Below are positions 42,236 through 50,224 of a DNA stretch of 64,000 bases, in pieces. Position 1 is the first letter of the stretch. The number at the start of each line of letters is the position of its first letter. The translations under genes and the position numbers were made by a program. This stretch comes from an uncultured Oscillospiraceae bacterium (lineage in GTDB: Bacteria > Bacillota > Clostridia > Oscillospirales > Acutalibacteraceae): contig URQB01000001.1 of assembly GCA_900549825.1 (NCBI GenBank), forward strand, positions 1 through 64,000, read 5' to 3'. The notes under the pieces are model-generated. The model was not told where the DNA came from. It searched no databases and worked only from the letters and a program-made list of their open reading frames with translations.

Positions 42236-43261
42236 TTACCACTTCATCGTGAAGTCCTGCGTCGTTGTCACATTCATCGTCATGCTGATCGGAAAAACCG
42301 ACAGCTTGGAAACAGAAATTTTCATCGTCACATCCGTATAATATTTTGCCGAAAGCATCTTGCCCGTTTTTGCATCCACCACGCAGGAGATCTTGCAGCC
42401 GCTGTAATTCGTAGTGAAGCTCATGTTTTTCAGCATCGCCTGCACTTCGGAATCGCCGGACTGGGCAGCCAGATCCATCAGTTCCTCCGTGTCATAGCAG
42501 GTAAACGCCTTGCCGTGGTTGCTTGATACGGGCTTGGGGTTCTTCTCATCCTTCATGAAGATGGCAATGTAATATTTCCCGTTCTTCTCCGTACAGGTGG
42601 CGCTCTTAACGCCCTTTGCCTCCAGCTTGCTTGACCAGCTCTGCCCGGCCACCGGGAAAACGTCGTTGAGGTTGGTGCCCTTTTTGTAGGACTGGCTGCT
42701 GTTTTCCGCCTCGCTCGTGCCTGTGATATTCTCCCGCACGCGCATGGTTGCCTTTGCATCCAGCGCAGGCCTGCCTGTCTTCACCTGATTCGCGGCCGTA
42801 TTGAAATAGGAAACGATCTGCTGCACAGTGCTCAGGTTCTTGACCGGCGTCCCGCCGGAAGTCTTTTCATCCTCAGAGCCCCACACGGCGGTATCCGTCG
42901 CCTTCTCCGCAGGCGTCACAGCGGGGAGGGTCGCGTTGGGGTCGGTCAGCTGGCCCAAAATATCCTCCGGGATCCCAAGATCGGAGAGATTCGCCGTTCC
43001 GCTCTGCTTCCCGGTCGTCGATTGGGAATCGGATTGGGTGGAACCGCCGTTTTTCGATGCAGCCGCGGATGCATCCCCGGCCGGTTCGCTGCCAAAGCCG
43101 GATTCTCCGCTGACAACCGTCATTCCGGCAGGCTGCGAATCGTTGTTCGCCCGATAGACGTGCACGCTCCAGACCGTCAGCCCGACGACTGCCAGAAGAA
43201 CCGCCAGGACGACCGCTATGATCGTAACCATTTTTTTGGTGTTTTTTTGCCCGTTTTCCAT
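42236..43261 (-). CDS. Membrane-anchored surface protein of unknown family (paralogue 2)
   Basis: 341 aa. An N-terminal uncleaved-type anchor (KKMVTIIAVVLAVLLAVVGLTVWSV, about 9-33) replaces the lipobox of its paralogue. A low-complexity Ser/Thr/Gly/Asp linker follows, then the same C-terminal domain (about 150-341) with IVSYFNTAANQVKTGRP, KGTNLNDVFPVAGQSWSSKL, GKYYIAIFMKDEKN, HGKAFTCYDTEELMDLA and CVVDAKTGKMLSAKYY. Two cysteines near CKISCVVDAK may pair. It is encoded 26 nt after lepA on the same strand and may be co-transcribed with it. Confidence 0.85.
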   Translation of the reverse strand: MENGQKNTKKMVTIIAVVLAVLLAVVGLTVWSVHVYRANNDSQPAGMTVVSGESGFGSEPAGDASAAASKNGGSTQSDSQSTTGKQSGTANLSDLGIPEDILGQLTDPNATLPAVTPAEKATDTAVWGSEDEKTSGGTPVKNLSTVQQIVSYFNTAANQVKTGRPALDAKATMRVRENITGTSEAENSSQSYKKGTNLNDVFPVAGQSWSSKLEAKGVKSATCTEKNGKYYIAIFMKDEKNPKPVSSNHGKAFTCYDTEELMDLAAQSGDSEVQAMLKNMSFTTNYSGCKISCVVDAKTGKMLSAKYYTDVTMKISVSKLSVFPISMTMNVTTTQDFTMKW

Positions 43262-43287
43262 GATAAAACCGCCTTTCCGGACTGGAA

Positions 43288-45099
43288 TCAGTCCTCGTCG
43301 AGCTTGAGCACAGCCATAAATGCCTCCTGCGGCACCTCGACCGTGCCGAAATGGCGCATACGCTTCTTGCCTTCCTTCTGCTTTTCCAGCAGTTTTTTCT
43401 TACGGGTGATGTCGCCTCCGTAGCACTTGGCCAAAACGTCCTTTCGCATGGCCTTGACCGTCTCACGCGCAATGATCTTTCCGCCGATGCCCACCTGGAT
43501 GGGAATCTCAAACATCTGGCGCGGAATATTCTCCTTGAGCTTCTCCGCGATCCGACGCGCGCGCGCATATGCCTTGTCGGAATGAATGATGAAAGACAGT
43601 GCGTCGATCACATCGCCGTTTAAAAGAACGTCCAGCTTCACAAGGTCGGACCGCCGGTATTCAGAAATTTCATAGTCAAAGGATGCATAACCCCGCGTGC
43701 GGGATTTGAGCGCGTCGAAAAAATCGTAAATAATCTCATTGAGCGGGAGCTCATAATGGATATCCACACGGTCGGCGGCAAGGTACGTCATATCCTGAAA
43801 AACGCCGCGGCGGTCCTGGCAGAGCTCCATAATCGCGCCGACATAGTCGGAGGGCGCATAGATATGCGCGTTCGTCATCGGCTCCTCGCAGTAATCAATC
43901 CTGGCGGGATCGGGATAATGGGTCGGATTGTCGACCTCGATATACTCGCCGTCCGTCATGTGGATTCGATAGACGACGCTGGGGATCGTGGTCACCAGGT
44001 CAAGATCATATTCCCGCTCCAGCCGCTCCTGGATGATCTCCAGATGCAATAGCCCCAAAAATCCGCACCGGAAGCCGAAGCCCAGTGCGCCGGAGGTTTC
44101 CGGCTCATAGGAGAGAGAGGCGTCGTTTAACTGCAGCTTCTCCAGCGCATCGCGCAGCGCTTCGTAATCCGCGCCATCCGCCGGATAGACGCCGCAGAAG
44201 ACCATGGGGTTGGCCCTGCGGTAGCCGGGCAGGCTCTCCGTGGCGGGATGACTGGCCAGCGTGACGGTATCGCCGACCTGCGCGTCGCGCACCGTTTTGA
44301 TGGAAGCGGTAATATAGCCGACTTCGCCAGCGCACAGGCATGCGGCGGGCTCCATTGCCGTCGCGCGCATGAAACCTACCTCGACGACGGTGAACTCCGC
44401 GCCTGTAGACATAAAGCGCATCGTATCCCCCGCCTTAATGGTGCCGTCCATCAGCCGGACGTAAACGATAACGCCGCGGTAGCTGTCATAAACCGAATCG
44501 AACACCAGCGCGCGCAGAGGGAGGCTGTCGTCGCCCTGCGGGGCTGGAATATCCTGCACGATGCGCTCCAGTACCTGCTCCACATTTTCGCCGGTTTTGG
44601 CGGAAACGCGCGGTGCGTCCATGCACGGCAGGCCAATGACGTCCTCCACCTCCTGCGCCACACGCTCCGGCTCCGCGGCGGGCAGATCAATTTTATTGAT
44701 GACCGGGACAAGCTCCAGATCGTGATCCAGCGCGAGATAGGTGTTCGCCAGCGTCTGGGCCTCAATCCCCTGCGAAGCGTCGATAATCAGCACAGCTCCC
44801 TCACAGGCCGCCAGGGAACGGGAAACTTCATAGTTAAAGTCCACATGGCCGGGCGTGTCGATCAGATTGAGCTCATACATCCGCCCGTCCCGCGCGGTAT
44901 AGTCGAGCTTTACAGCATGCGCCTTGATGGTAATCCCGCGCTCGCGCTCCAGGTCCATGTTATCCAGCAGCTGCTCCGTCATATCCCGCTTGGCGACCGA
45001 CTGGGTCAATTCCAGCAGCCGGTCCGCCAGTGTTGATTTCCCGTGATCGATATGTGCAATGATGCAAAAATTCCGGATGTGGTCTTTTGAAACGGGCAA
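43288..45099 (-). CDS. lepA: Elongation factor 4 (back-translocase LepA)
   Basis: 603 aa, full length. A ribosome-bound GTPase that helps stalled or mis-translocated ribosomes. G1 AHIDHGKSTLADR, G2 ERGITIKAHAV, G3 DTPGHVDFNYE and G4 NKIDLP lead into the EF-G-like domains and the LepA-specific C-terminal domain (KCYGGDITRKKKLLEKQKEGKKRM). The start is TTG at 45099 behind GGTGATAGGG. Promoter at 45204-45232. Confidence 0.97.
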   Translation of the reverse strand: MPVSKDHIRNFCIIAHIDHGKSTLADRLLELTQSVAKRDMTEQLLDNMDLERERGITIKAHAVKLDYTARDGRMYELNLIDTPGHVDFNYEVSRSLAACEGAVLIIDASQGIEAQTLANTYLALDHDLELVPVINKIDLPAAEPERVAQEVEDVIGLPCMDAPRVSAKTGENVEQVLERIVQDIPAPQGDDSLPLRALVFDSVYDSYRGVIVYVRLMDGTIKAGDTMRFMSTGAEFTVVEVGFMRATAMEPAACLCAGEVGYITASIKTVRDAQVGDTVTLASHPATESLPGYRRANPMVFCGVYPADGADYEALRDALEKLQLNDASLSYEPETSGALGFGFRCGFLGLLHLEIIQERLEREYDLDLVTTIPSVVYRIHMTDGEYIEVDNPTHYPDPARIDYCEEPMTNAHIYAPSDYVGAIMELCQDRRGVFQDMTYLAADRVDIHYELPLNEIIYDFFDALKSRTRGYASFDYEISEYRRSDLVKLDVLLNGDVIDALSFIIHSDKAYARARRIAEKLKENIPRQMFEIPIQVGIGGKIIARETVKAMRKDVLAKCYGGDITRKKKLLEKQKEGKKRMRHFGTVEVPQEAFMAVLKLDED

Positions 45100-45203
45100 G
45101 CCCTATCACCTCGTAAAGTATTTCGATTCATCTTACCACAGCGGGCAGGGGTTTCGCAAGCTTTTTGCACACAAAGACAAAGCTTGGCAGGTTTTCGTAT
45201 ACT

Positions 45204-45232
45204 ATTATATATGTCCCGTTTCCGGCTCGTAA
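45204..45232 (-). promoter_or_regulatory. lepA promoter
   Basis: Minus strand: TTACGA (45232-45227), a 17-bp spacer and TATAAT (45209-45204), about 95 nt before the TTG start. Confidence 0.6.
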
Positions 45233-45342
45233 AAATGCGAAAAAAGGCAAGCGGTTCTGCGCGCCATTTTCCCACCTGAAACTGGTGAAAAGGGAGGTGC
45301 GAAACTGTTCGTATCTCTTTGAAAACACGTATTTTTTAACGT

Positions 45343-45371
45343 TTTGTTACGTGTTTGTAACCGTTTGTAAC
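45343..45371 (+). promoter_or_regulatory. Phased TGT(T/A)AC repeats, WalR-like site
   Basis: TGTTAC-N5-TGTAAC (45345-45361) fits the WalR (YycF) consensus TGTWAH-N5-TGTWAH, and a third TGTAAC follows at 45366-45371. The three hexamers start 10-11 bp apart, on one face of the helix. They lie about 145 bp upstream of the -35 of the G5/3D gene. The rest of 45100-45628 is AT-rich with no gene. Confidence 0.4.
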
Positions 45372-45515
45372 TTTTTCAAATTCTTACAAAAATCTTGCAT
45401 TTTTCTTTCATGAAAAAGCTTAAAAAAATGGGTTTTAAACGATTTTTCAGAGGATTTAGAAATATTCTCAAAAGCCGAATTGTAAATATTGCACAAATTT
45501 AAACTTGGCAAGAAT

Positions 45516-45544
45516 TTGACATCTCACAATCGGATGCATATAAT
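45516..45544 (+). promoter_or_regulatory. Consensus promoter of the G5/3D gene
   Basis: TTGACA (45516-45521), a 17-bp spacer and TATAAT (45539-45544), a full match. Start near 45551; the leader is about 78 nt, too short for a c-di-AMP (ydaO) riboswitch. Confidence 0.88.
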
Positions 45545-45628
45545 GTTCAGCGTCACAAGCGAGAATACGAAGCCGGAGCTTTATTGTTCTTTTTTGTAAC
45601 AATTTCCGGTCAGTAAAGGAGCAATTGA

Positions 45629-46876
45629 ATGATTGACAAATGTAAGGAGCTTGCGGCATATGCACGTTCCATACGCTCCAGAATCATTGCAACCGTTTTG
45701 CTTGCAGTGTTCTGTGCAGGGACCGTATTTGCCGCCGCCACCGCCACCTACACGGTTACCATTGTAGACGACGGTCAGGCGCGCTCGGTGATTACAGCAC
45801 GCAGTGACGCAAACGCTATTCTGGAGCAGGCCGAAATCGAAGTCGGAGCCGACGACAAAGTCGATCTCTCCGGTTTTACCAGCGGCGAGAACAGCACGAT
45901 TACCATTTACCGCGCCAAAAACGTGACCGTCAGCGACGGCGAAGCGTTTACCAAATCGATCGTGGCAGCAGGGACGGTAGCGGATGCTGTTGCAAAATCC
46001 GGAATCACCCTGAAAGAATCCGATGTGCTCAATTTTTCCAAGGCTACGCTGCTCAAAGAAGGCATGTCCATCTACGTACAGATCGCTTTTCCGGTCAAGG
46101 TGACAGTGGACGGCAAGACCGCGGAAATTGAAGTGGCCGGCGGCACAGTGGAAGAAGCCATCCGCGCAGCAGGCGTATCGATGAATAAAGACGATGAGAG
46201 CACACCCGCAAAAGATCAGCCCGTAACCGAGGGCATGCAGATCCGTGTGGACCGTGTGGAGTATCAGCTGCGCACGCAAACGGAGACGATCGCCTTTGAA
46301 AAGATCACAGAGAAGAGCGTCTCCATGTACACGGATCAGCGCAAGGTGATGCAGAAGGGCGAAAACGGCGAGAAGGAGGTCACCTATAGGGATCGCTATG
46401 TCAACGGCAAGCTTGTGAAAACCATAGTTGACTCTGAAAAGATCCTCAAGGAAGCGGTTGACCAGAAAACGCTCGTCGGCACGCTTCGCCGTGTTACCAA
46501 AATCAAGCTCAAGAACGGTTTGACGCCGATCTCCGATCTGGAGGTTCCTTCCTATGTGAAGCTTGATCAAAACGGCGTCCCCACCAAGTACAAGAAAATC
46601 GTCGATGGCAAGGCGGCCGCCTATTCGGGCGGCTGGGGCACTGCTTCCGGGCGCAAGGCCATGCCCGGGCACATCGCGGTAGACCCCAAGCAATTCCCCT
46701 ATGGGACGGAAATGTGGATCGTTTCGACGGATGGAAAATATGTCTACGGTTATGCGATCGCAGCAGACACCGGCGGATTCGTACAGCAGAAGACATTCAC
46801 TGTCGACCTGTATATGCATTCGTATGAGGAAGCCTGCCGCTGGGGCGCAAGGCAGGTCCGCATCTACGTCCTGTAA
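45629..46876 (+). CDS. YabE-like G5/3D cell-wall protein
   Basis: 415 aa. A membrane segment or signal (SRIIATVLLAVFCAGTVFAAATA, about 17-39) is followed by ubiquitin-like DUF348 repeats (about 42-85, 92-140 and 152-200), a G5 domain (about 205-285, YQLRTQTETIAFEKITEK through LVGTLRRVTKIKLKNG), and a C-terminal 3D domain (about 328-415). The 3D aspartates appear in GHIAVDPKQFPYGTEMWI, AIAADTGG and VDLYMHSYEEA. 3D domains cleave glycan strands like MltA/Sps transglycosylases, and G5 binds wall sugars. Related to B. subtilis YabE and resuscitation-promoting factors. Monocistronic. Confidence 0.9.
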   Translation: MIDKCKELAAYARSIRSRIIATVLLAVFCAGTVFAAATATYTVTIVDDGQARSVITARSDANAILEQAEIEVGADDKVDLSGFTSGENSTITIYRAKNVTVSDGEAFTKSIVAAGTVADAVAKSGITLKESDVLNFSKATLLKEGMSIYVQIAFPVKVTVDGKTAEIEVAGGTVEEAIRAAGVSMNKDDESTPAKDQPVTEGMQIRVDRVEYQLRTQTETIAFEKITEKSVSMYTDQRKVMQKGENGEKEVTYRDRYVNGKLVKTIVDSEKILKEAVDQKTLVGTLRRVTKIKLKNGLTPISDLEVPSYVKLDQNGVPTKYKKIVDGKAAAYSGGWGTASGRKAMPGHIAVDPKQFPYGTEMWIVSTDGKYVYGYAIAADTGGFVQQKTFTVDLYMHSYEEACRWGARQVRIYVL

Positions 46877-46917
46877 CACCTCTCTATTCCACAAATCACC
46901 GAGCAAAAGAGACGGAT

Positions 46918-46960
46918 ATCCGCCACGCAACGCAATGCGTTGCGTGGCGGATGCTTTTTT
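46918..46960 (+). terminator. Terminator of the G5/3D gene
   Basis: ATCCGCCACGCAA (46918-46930) pairs with TTGCGTGGCGGAT (46940-46952), followed by GCTTTTTT. Confidence 0.92.
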
Positions 46961-46972
46961 CTTGGAATGGGT

Positions 46973-47001
46973 TTGAGCGCCTTTCAAATTTATGTTATAA
47001 T
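46973..47001 (+). promoter_or_regulatory. Promoter at the edge of repeat array B (dnaD operon)
   Basis: TTGAGC (46973-46978), a 17-bp spacer and TATAAT (46996-47001). The -10 box is the first six bases of the shared repeat edge TATAATAACCTCACG, so transcription starts inside the array and proceeds into the dnaD-like gene. Confidence 0.65.
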
Positions 47002-47143
47002 AACCTCACGAATCTCTAAGGAATCAAAGATTCCAAGCGCTTCGGAGAACATTGGCGGTCGAACCGTGCTGCGCTTCGGTTCTCCGCTGAATAACCTCAC
47101 GATTCTCTAAGGAATCAAAGATTCCAAGCGCTTCGGAGAACAC
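46996..47143 (+). repeat. 91-bp tandem repeat array B (one full unit plus a partial)
   Basis: A 57-bp partial unit (46996-47052) and one full 91-bp unit (47053-47143), the reverse complement of array A at 39330-39568. The distal side stays related to array A for about 45 bases, as far as a shared GCAACGC block (47177-47183). With the promoter at its left edge and the dnaD-like ATG at 47316, the array forms most of a leader of roughly 300 nt. Confidence 0.85.
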
Positions 47144-47315
47144 ATTGTATCATCGATTCAGGCCTATCGCCCGGTGGCGTTGCCTCCCGCGTCTCGGCGT
47201 GATAGAATCGTATAATCTCCACAGCATGCACACGAATGTCGCGGCATCCTGGCCGCAGCAGATTTTTCCCTTTCCGGCGCTTTCCGGAGAGGCGTATCCG
47301 GAAAGGCAGAGAGAA

Positions 47316-48353
47316 ATGGAATATCAGATCAATCCCGGCGCATGGGGAGCAATGTTTCCCATCCCCGCAGGCGTTGTGGACGAACATATCAAAATGGTGG
47401 GCCGCGACCAGCTCAAAGTCCTCCTATGGCTCTTCCGACACGCATCGGACGGGAAGGAGCTGGCCGACCTGTGCGCGGATACGGGCATCAAGCCGGAGGA
47501 CGCGGTCGACGCCATGCAGTACTGGATCGGCTGCGGCCTGCTCATTCAAACGGGCGAGGCTCCCGCTGCCCCTATGCCGGAAAAAAAAGCGGAGCCGGAA
47601 AAGCCTGTCCTCGCGCCCATTCCCCTTTCCAAGCCGACCAGCGAGCAGATCGCCTGCCGGCTTTTAGAGGAGCCCGCGCTGAGCCTGCTGTATGCGGAGG
47701 CGCAGCAAAAGCTCGGCCGAACGATCGGATACGACGGCCAATCGACGCTGTTGATGATCCACGATCAGTATGGTTTGCCCGTCGAGGTCATCTTAATGAT
47801 TCTCGAATATGCCGCCTCACAGGGAAAGACCTCCATGGCCTATATTGCAAAGATGGGCCGGGATTGGGGCGAGCGCGAAATCGATACGCTGGAAAAGGCG
47901 GAGGAGCAGCTCACCCGGCTGCGCACGGGGCAGTCGCTCTGGAATCAGCTGAAGGCTTTGACCGGCATTCACACGCCGCGCCCAACCGCCGCGCAGGAAA
48001 AATTCCTCACTGAGTGGAGCGATGAGCTTCATTTCGGCATTGATATGATCCATCTCGCCTACGAGGAGATGGCAAACCACACGGACCGCCTGAGCTTTCC
48101 CTACATGAACAAGGTGCTTCGCTCCTGGCATGAGAAGGGCCTGCTCACCCCAGAGCAGGTAGGGAAGGAAAAGCAGGCGCATCGGCAGGCGCGGGAAAAG
48201 GCCGCGCTTCCCGCACCCACCGGGAAAAAGCAGAGCTCCAGGAAGGCCGAAGCGCGCGACGCCTCCTATGATCTGGATGAGTACACGCGCCGGGCCCTGC
48301 ATGAGCCGCTGGTCTATACCAAAAAGCGGCAGGATTCTAAAAAGGGGATCTAA
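47316..48353 (+). CDS. DnaD-domain replication initiation protein
   Basis: 345 aa. The N-terminal winged-helix-like part (MEYQINPGAWGAMFPIPAGVVDEHIKMVGRDQLKVLLWLFRH, about 1-85) precedes a DnaD/DnaB-II type domain (about 125-200: IACRLLEEPALSLLYAEAQQKLGRTIG, LLMIHDQYGLPVEVILMILEYAASQGK). A second DnaD-like segment near 235-290 ends in NKVLRSWHEKGLLTPEQV. DnaD/DnaB proteins remodel the origin and recruit the helicase loader. The start is the ATG at 47316. The frame is open back into the repeat array, but no ribosome site supports an earlier start. It precedes the dnaI-like gene by 30 nt, the usual clostridial pairing. Confidence 0.88.
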   Translation: MEYQINPGAWGAMFPIPAGVVDEHIKMVGRDQLKVLLWLFRHASDGKELADLCADTGIKPEDAVDAMQYWIGCGLLIQTGEAPAAPMPEKKAEPEKPVLAPIPLSKPTSEQIACRLLEEPALSLLYAEAQQKLGRTIGYDGQSTLLMIHDQYGLPVEVILMILEYAASQGKTSMAYIAKMGRDWGEREIDTLEKAEEQLTRLRTGQSLWNQLKALTGIHTPRPTAAQEKFLTEWSDELHFGIDMIHLAYEEMANHTDRLSFPYMNKVLRSWHEKGLLTPEQVGKEKQAHRQAREKAALPAPTGKKQSSRKAEARDASYDLDEYTRRALHEPLVYTKKRQDSKKGI

Positions 48354-48383
48354 AAGGTTTCAAACGAAAGGACGGTCGTCGGG

Positions 48384-49361
48384 ATGCCATACGGGAAGGA
48401 AATTTACACCCAGGCGCGCAGGGAGCTTCAGCGGCGCAAAACGCAGGCGGAGCGCGAGGCACAGCGGCGCCGCGACGAGGTGGAAACAAAATACCCGGAG
48501 CTTGCCCGCATCGAACGGGAGATGGCGGAGGCTGGGCATTCGATCGTTTATGCGCTCGGCAGACCGGATGCACAGGCGTTTGTGGAAGGGCTGAAGCGGC
48601 AGAGCCTGAAAGCGCAGCAGCAGCGGCGCGAGCTGCTGCAAAAAGCAGGGTTGCCCGTAGATTATCTGGAAACGCCCTATACCTGCCCGGTTTGCAGGGA
48701 TACCGGCTTCGCGGGAGGCGTGATCTGCGCCTGCCACAAAAAGCTCCTGCGCAGCCTCGCCTACCAGCAGATCAGCAGGCGCTATCCACTGGATCTCTGT
48801 TCCTTTGAGGGTTTCCGCCTCGATTATTATCCCGAAGAGGCGGACAGCCGCACAGGGCTTTCCCCGCGCAGGCGAATGGCGGAAATTTTTGAATTCTGCG
48901 TGCATTATGCAGAGGATTTCGGCTCCCACTCTCCGAGCCTTTTTCTGTGCGGCGCAACAGGGCTTGGCAAAACGCACCTCTCCCTGGCCATCGCGCGGGA
49001 GGCCATTGCAAAAGATTTCGCCGTGATTTATGGCTCCACGCAGAACCTGCTTCATGATCTGGAGGAGGAGCATTTTGGGCGCAGAAGCACGGAGGACGGC
49101 GCCACGCAGGAGATGCTGCTCTCCTGCGATCTGCTGATTCTCGACGATCTCGGCGCGGAATTCTCGACTTCCTTCACCGTCGCCGCGCTTTATAATATCA
49201 TCAACTCCCGCATCAACGCGGGGCTGCCCGTTATCATCAGCACAAATCTGACGCCGGCGGAGCTGGAGGCGAAATACACGCAGCGGATCACCTCCCGCAT
49301 CATCGGCTGCTATACATCCCTGATCTTCTGCGGGCGGGATATCCGCCAGCTAAAGCGGTAA
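48384..49361 (+). CDS. Helicase-loader ATPase (DnaC/DnaI type)
   Basis: 325 aa. A charged coiled-coil N-terminus (about 10-90), a zinc-finger-like block CPVCRDTGFAGGVICAC (about 102-118), then the AAA+ domain: Walker A GATGLGKTHLS (near 189), Walker B LLILDDLGAE, sensor 1 VIISTNLTP and the Arg-finger region ITSRIIGC. It loads the replicative helicase onto DNA at initiation or restart. It lies 30 nt after the DnaD-domain gene and 14 nt before the methyltransferase gene. Confidence 0.92.
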   Translation: MPYGKEIYTQARRELQRRKTQAEREAQRRRDEVETKYPELARIEREMAEAGHSIVYALGRPDAQAFVEGLKRQSLKAQQQRRELLQKAGLPVDYLETPYTCPVCRDTGFAGGVICACHKKLLRSLAYQQISRRYPLDLCSFEGFRLDYYPEEADSRTGLSPRRRMAEIFEFCVHYAEDFGSHSPSLFLCGATGLGKTHLSLAIAREAIAKDFAVIYGSTQNLLHDLEEEHFGRRSTEDGATQEMLLSCDLLILDDLGAEFSTSFTVAALYNIINSRINAGLPVIISTNLTPAELEAKYTQRITSRIIGCYTSLIFCGRDIRQLKR

Positions 49362-49375
49362 AGGGGGAAGCACAC

Positions 49376-50158
49376 ATGCAAGATCAGAAAATCGACAGCG
49401 GCAGGCCCTTCGACTGGGGCCAGACAAGCAGGGACTATGCAAAATACCGGGATATTTACCCGGAGCTGCTCTATCAGAAGCTTTATGACATGGGCATCGG
49501 CAGGCAGGGGCAGCAAATTCTCGACATCGGCACAGGCACGGGCGTCCTGCCGCGCCATATGGCACGCTACGGAGCCCGGTTTACCGGGCTGGATCTCTCT
49601 GAGGAGCAGATCAATCAGGCGAGAGCTTTGACAGAGGCCGCGGGCCTCTCCGTCGATTATCTCCCCGGCGACGCGCACGAGCCGCCTTTTGAGAACCATA
49701 CGTTCGACTGCATCACGGCGGTGCAATGCTGGCAGTATATGGACTCGGAGCGGGCGATCCCCGCGTTTCAGCGCGTTTTAAAGCCCGGCGGGTATCTTGC
49801 AGTCATCTATATGGCCTGGCTGCCGGATGAAAACCCGGTCGTCCAGCGCTCCATTGAAACCGTCCGCCGCTTCAATCCGGATTGGAACGGGTATGACAGG
49901 CGGTTCCAGTATTTTACCCCGAGCTGGTGCAGGGGAGGCATCCATCTGGCAGAGCTGAAAACGCTGGACGCGGCAATTCCCTTCACCCGGGAATCGTGGA
50001 ACGGCCGGATGCGGGCCTGCCGCGGCGTTGGCGCTTCGCTCAACCCTGAACAGGTAGAATCGTTCAGCAGGGCGCATTTACAAATGCTGCAGGAAACGAT
50101 GCCGGAGCAGTTTTCCATCCTCCACGAGATTTCCATCCTGAAATTTCAGTTTCCATAA
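49376..50158 (+). CDS. SAM-dependent methyltransferase (class I)
   Basis: 260 aa, cytoplasmic. Motif I ILDIGTGTGVLPRHMA (about 45-60), acidic end of strand 2 FTGLDLSEEQI, motif at LPGDAHEPPFENHTFDCITAVQCW, and the post-motif FQRVLKPGGYLAVIYMAW. These give the SAM pocket of the UbiE/COQ5-like class. The substrate is unknown. It starts 14 nt after the dnaI-like gene and is the last gene before a terminator, so it shares the operon although a replication role is not implied. Confidence 0.9.
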   Translation: MQDQKIDSGRPFDWGQTSRDYAKYRDIYPELLYQKLYDMGIGRQGQQILDIGTGTGVLPRHMARYGARFTGLDLSEEQINQARALTEAAGLSVDYLPGDAHEPPFENHTFDCITAVQCWQYMDSERAIPAFQRVLKPGGYLAVIYMAWLPDENPVVQRSIETVRRFNPDWNGYDRRFQYFTPSWCRGGIHLAELKTLDAAIPFTRESWNGRMRACRGVGASLNPEQVESFSRAHLQMLQETMPEQFSILHEISILKFQFP

Positions 50159-50162
50159 TATC

Positions 50163-50194
50163 GCCCCCTGTCCTTCCGGCAGGGGCAGTTTTTT
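50163..50194 (+). terminator. Terminator of the dnaD operon
   Basis: GCCCCCTG pairs with CAGGGGC around a short GTCC/TTCCGG interior, followed by AGTTTTTT. Confidence 0.8.
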
Positions 50195-50224
50195 CAATCA
50201 GACAAAAAGGAGTCAACAGAATCT

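Noticed and set aside
45545..45628. c-di-AMP (ydaO) riboswitch before the G5/3D gene
   Set aside because: Such genes often carry one, but the leader after the consensus promoter is only about 78 nt and shows no pseudo-symmetric ydaO core.
45581..46987. Minus-strand open frame of 468 codons opposite the G5/3D gene
   Set aside because: The composition is His/Asp/Leu-rich, as expected for the reverse complement of a real gene. It runs through the true promoter and terminator of the G5/3D gene.
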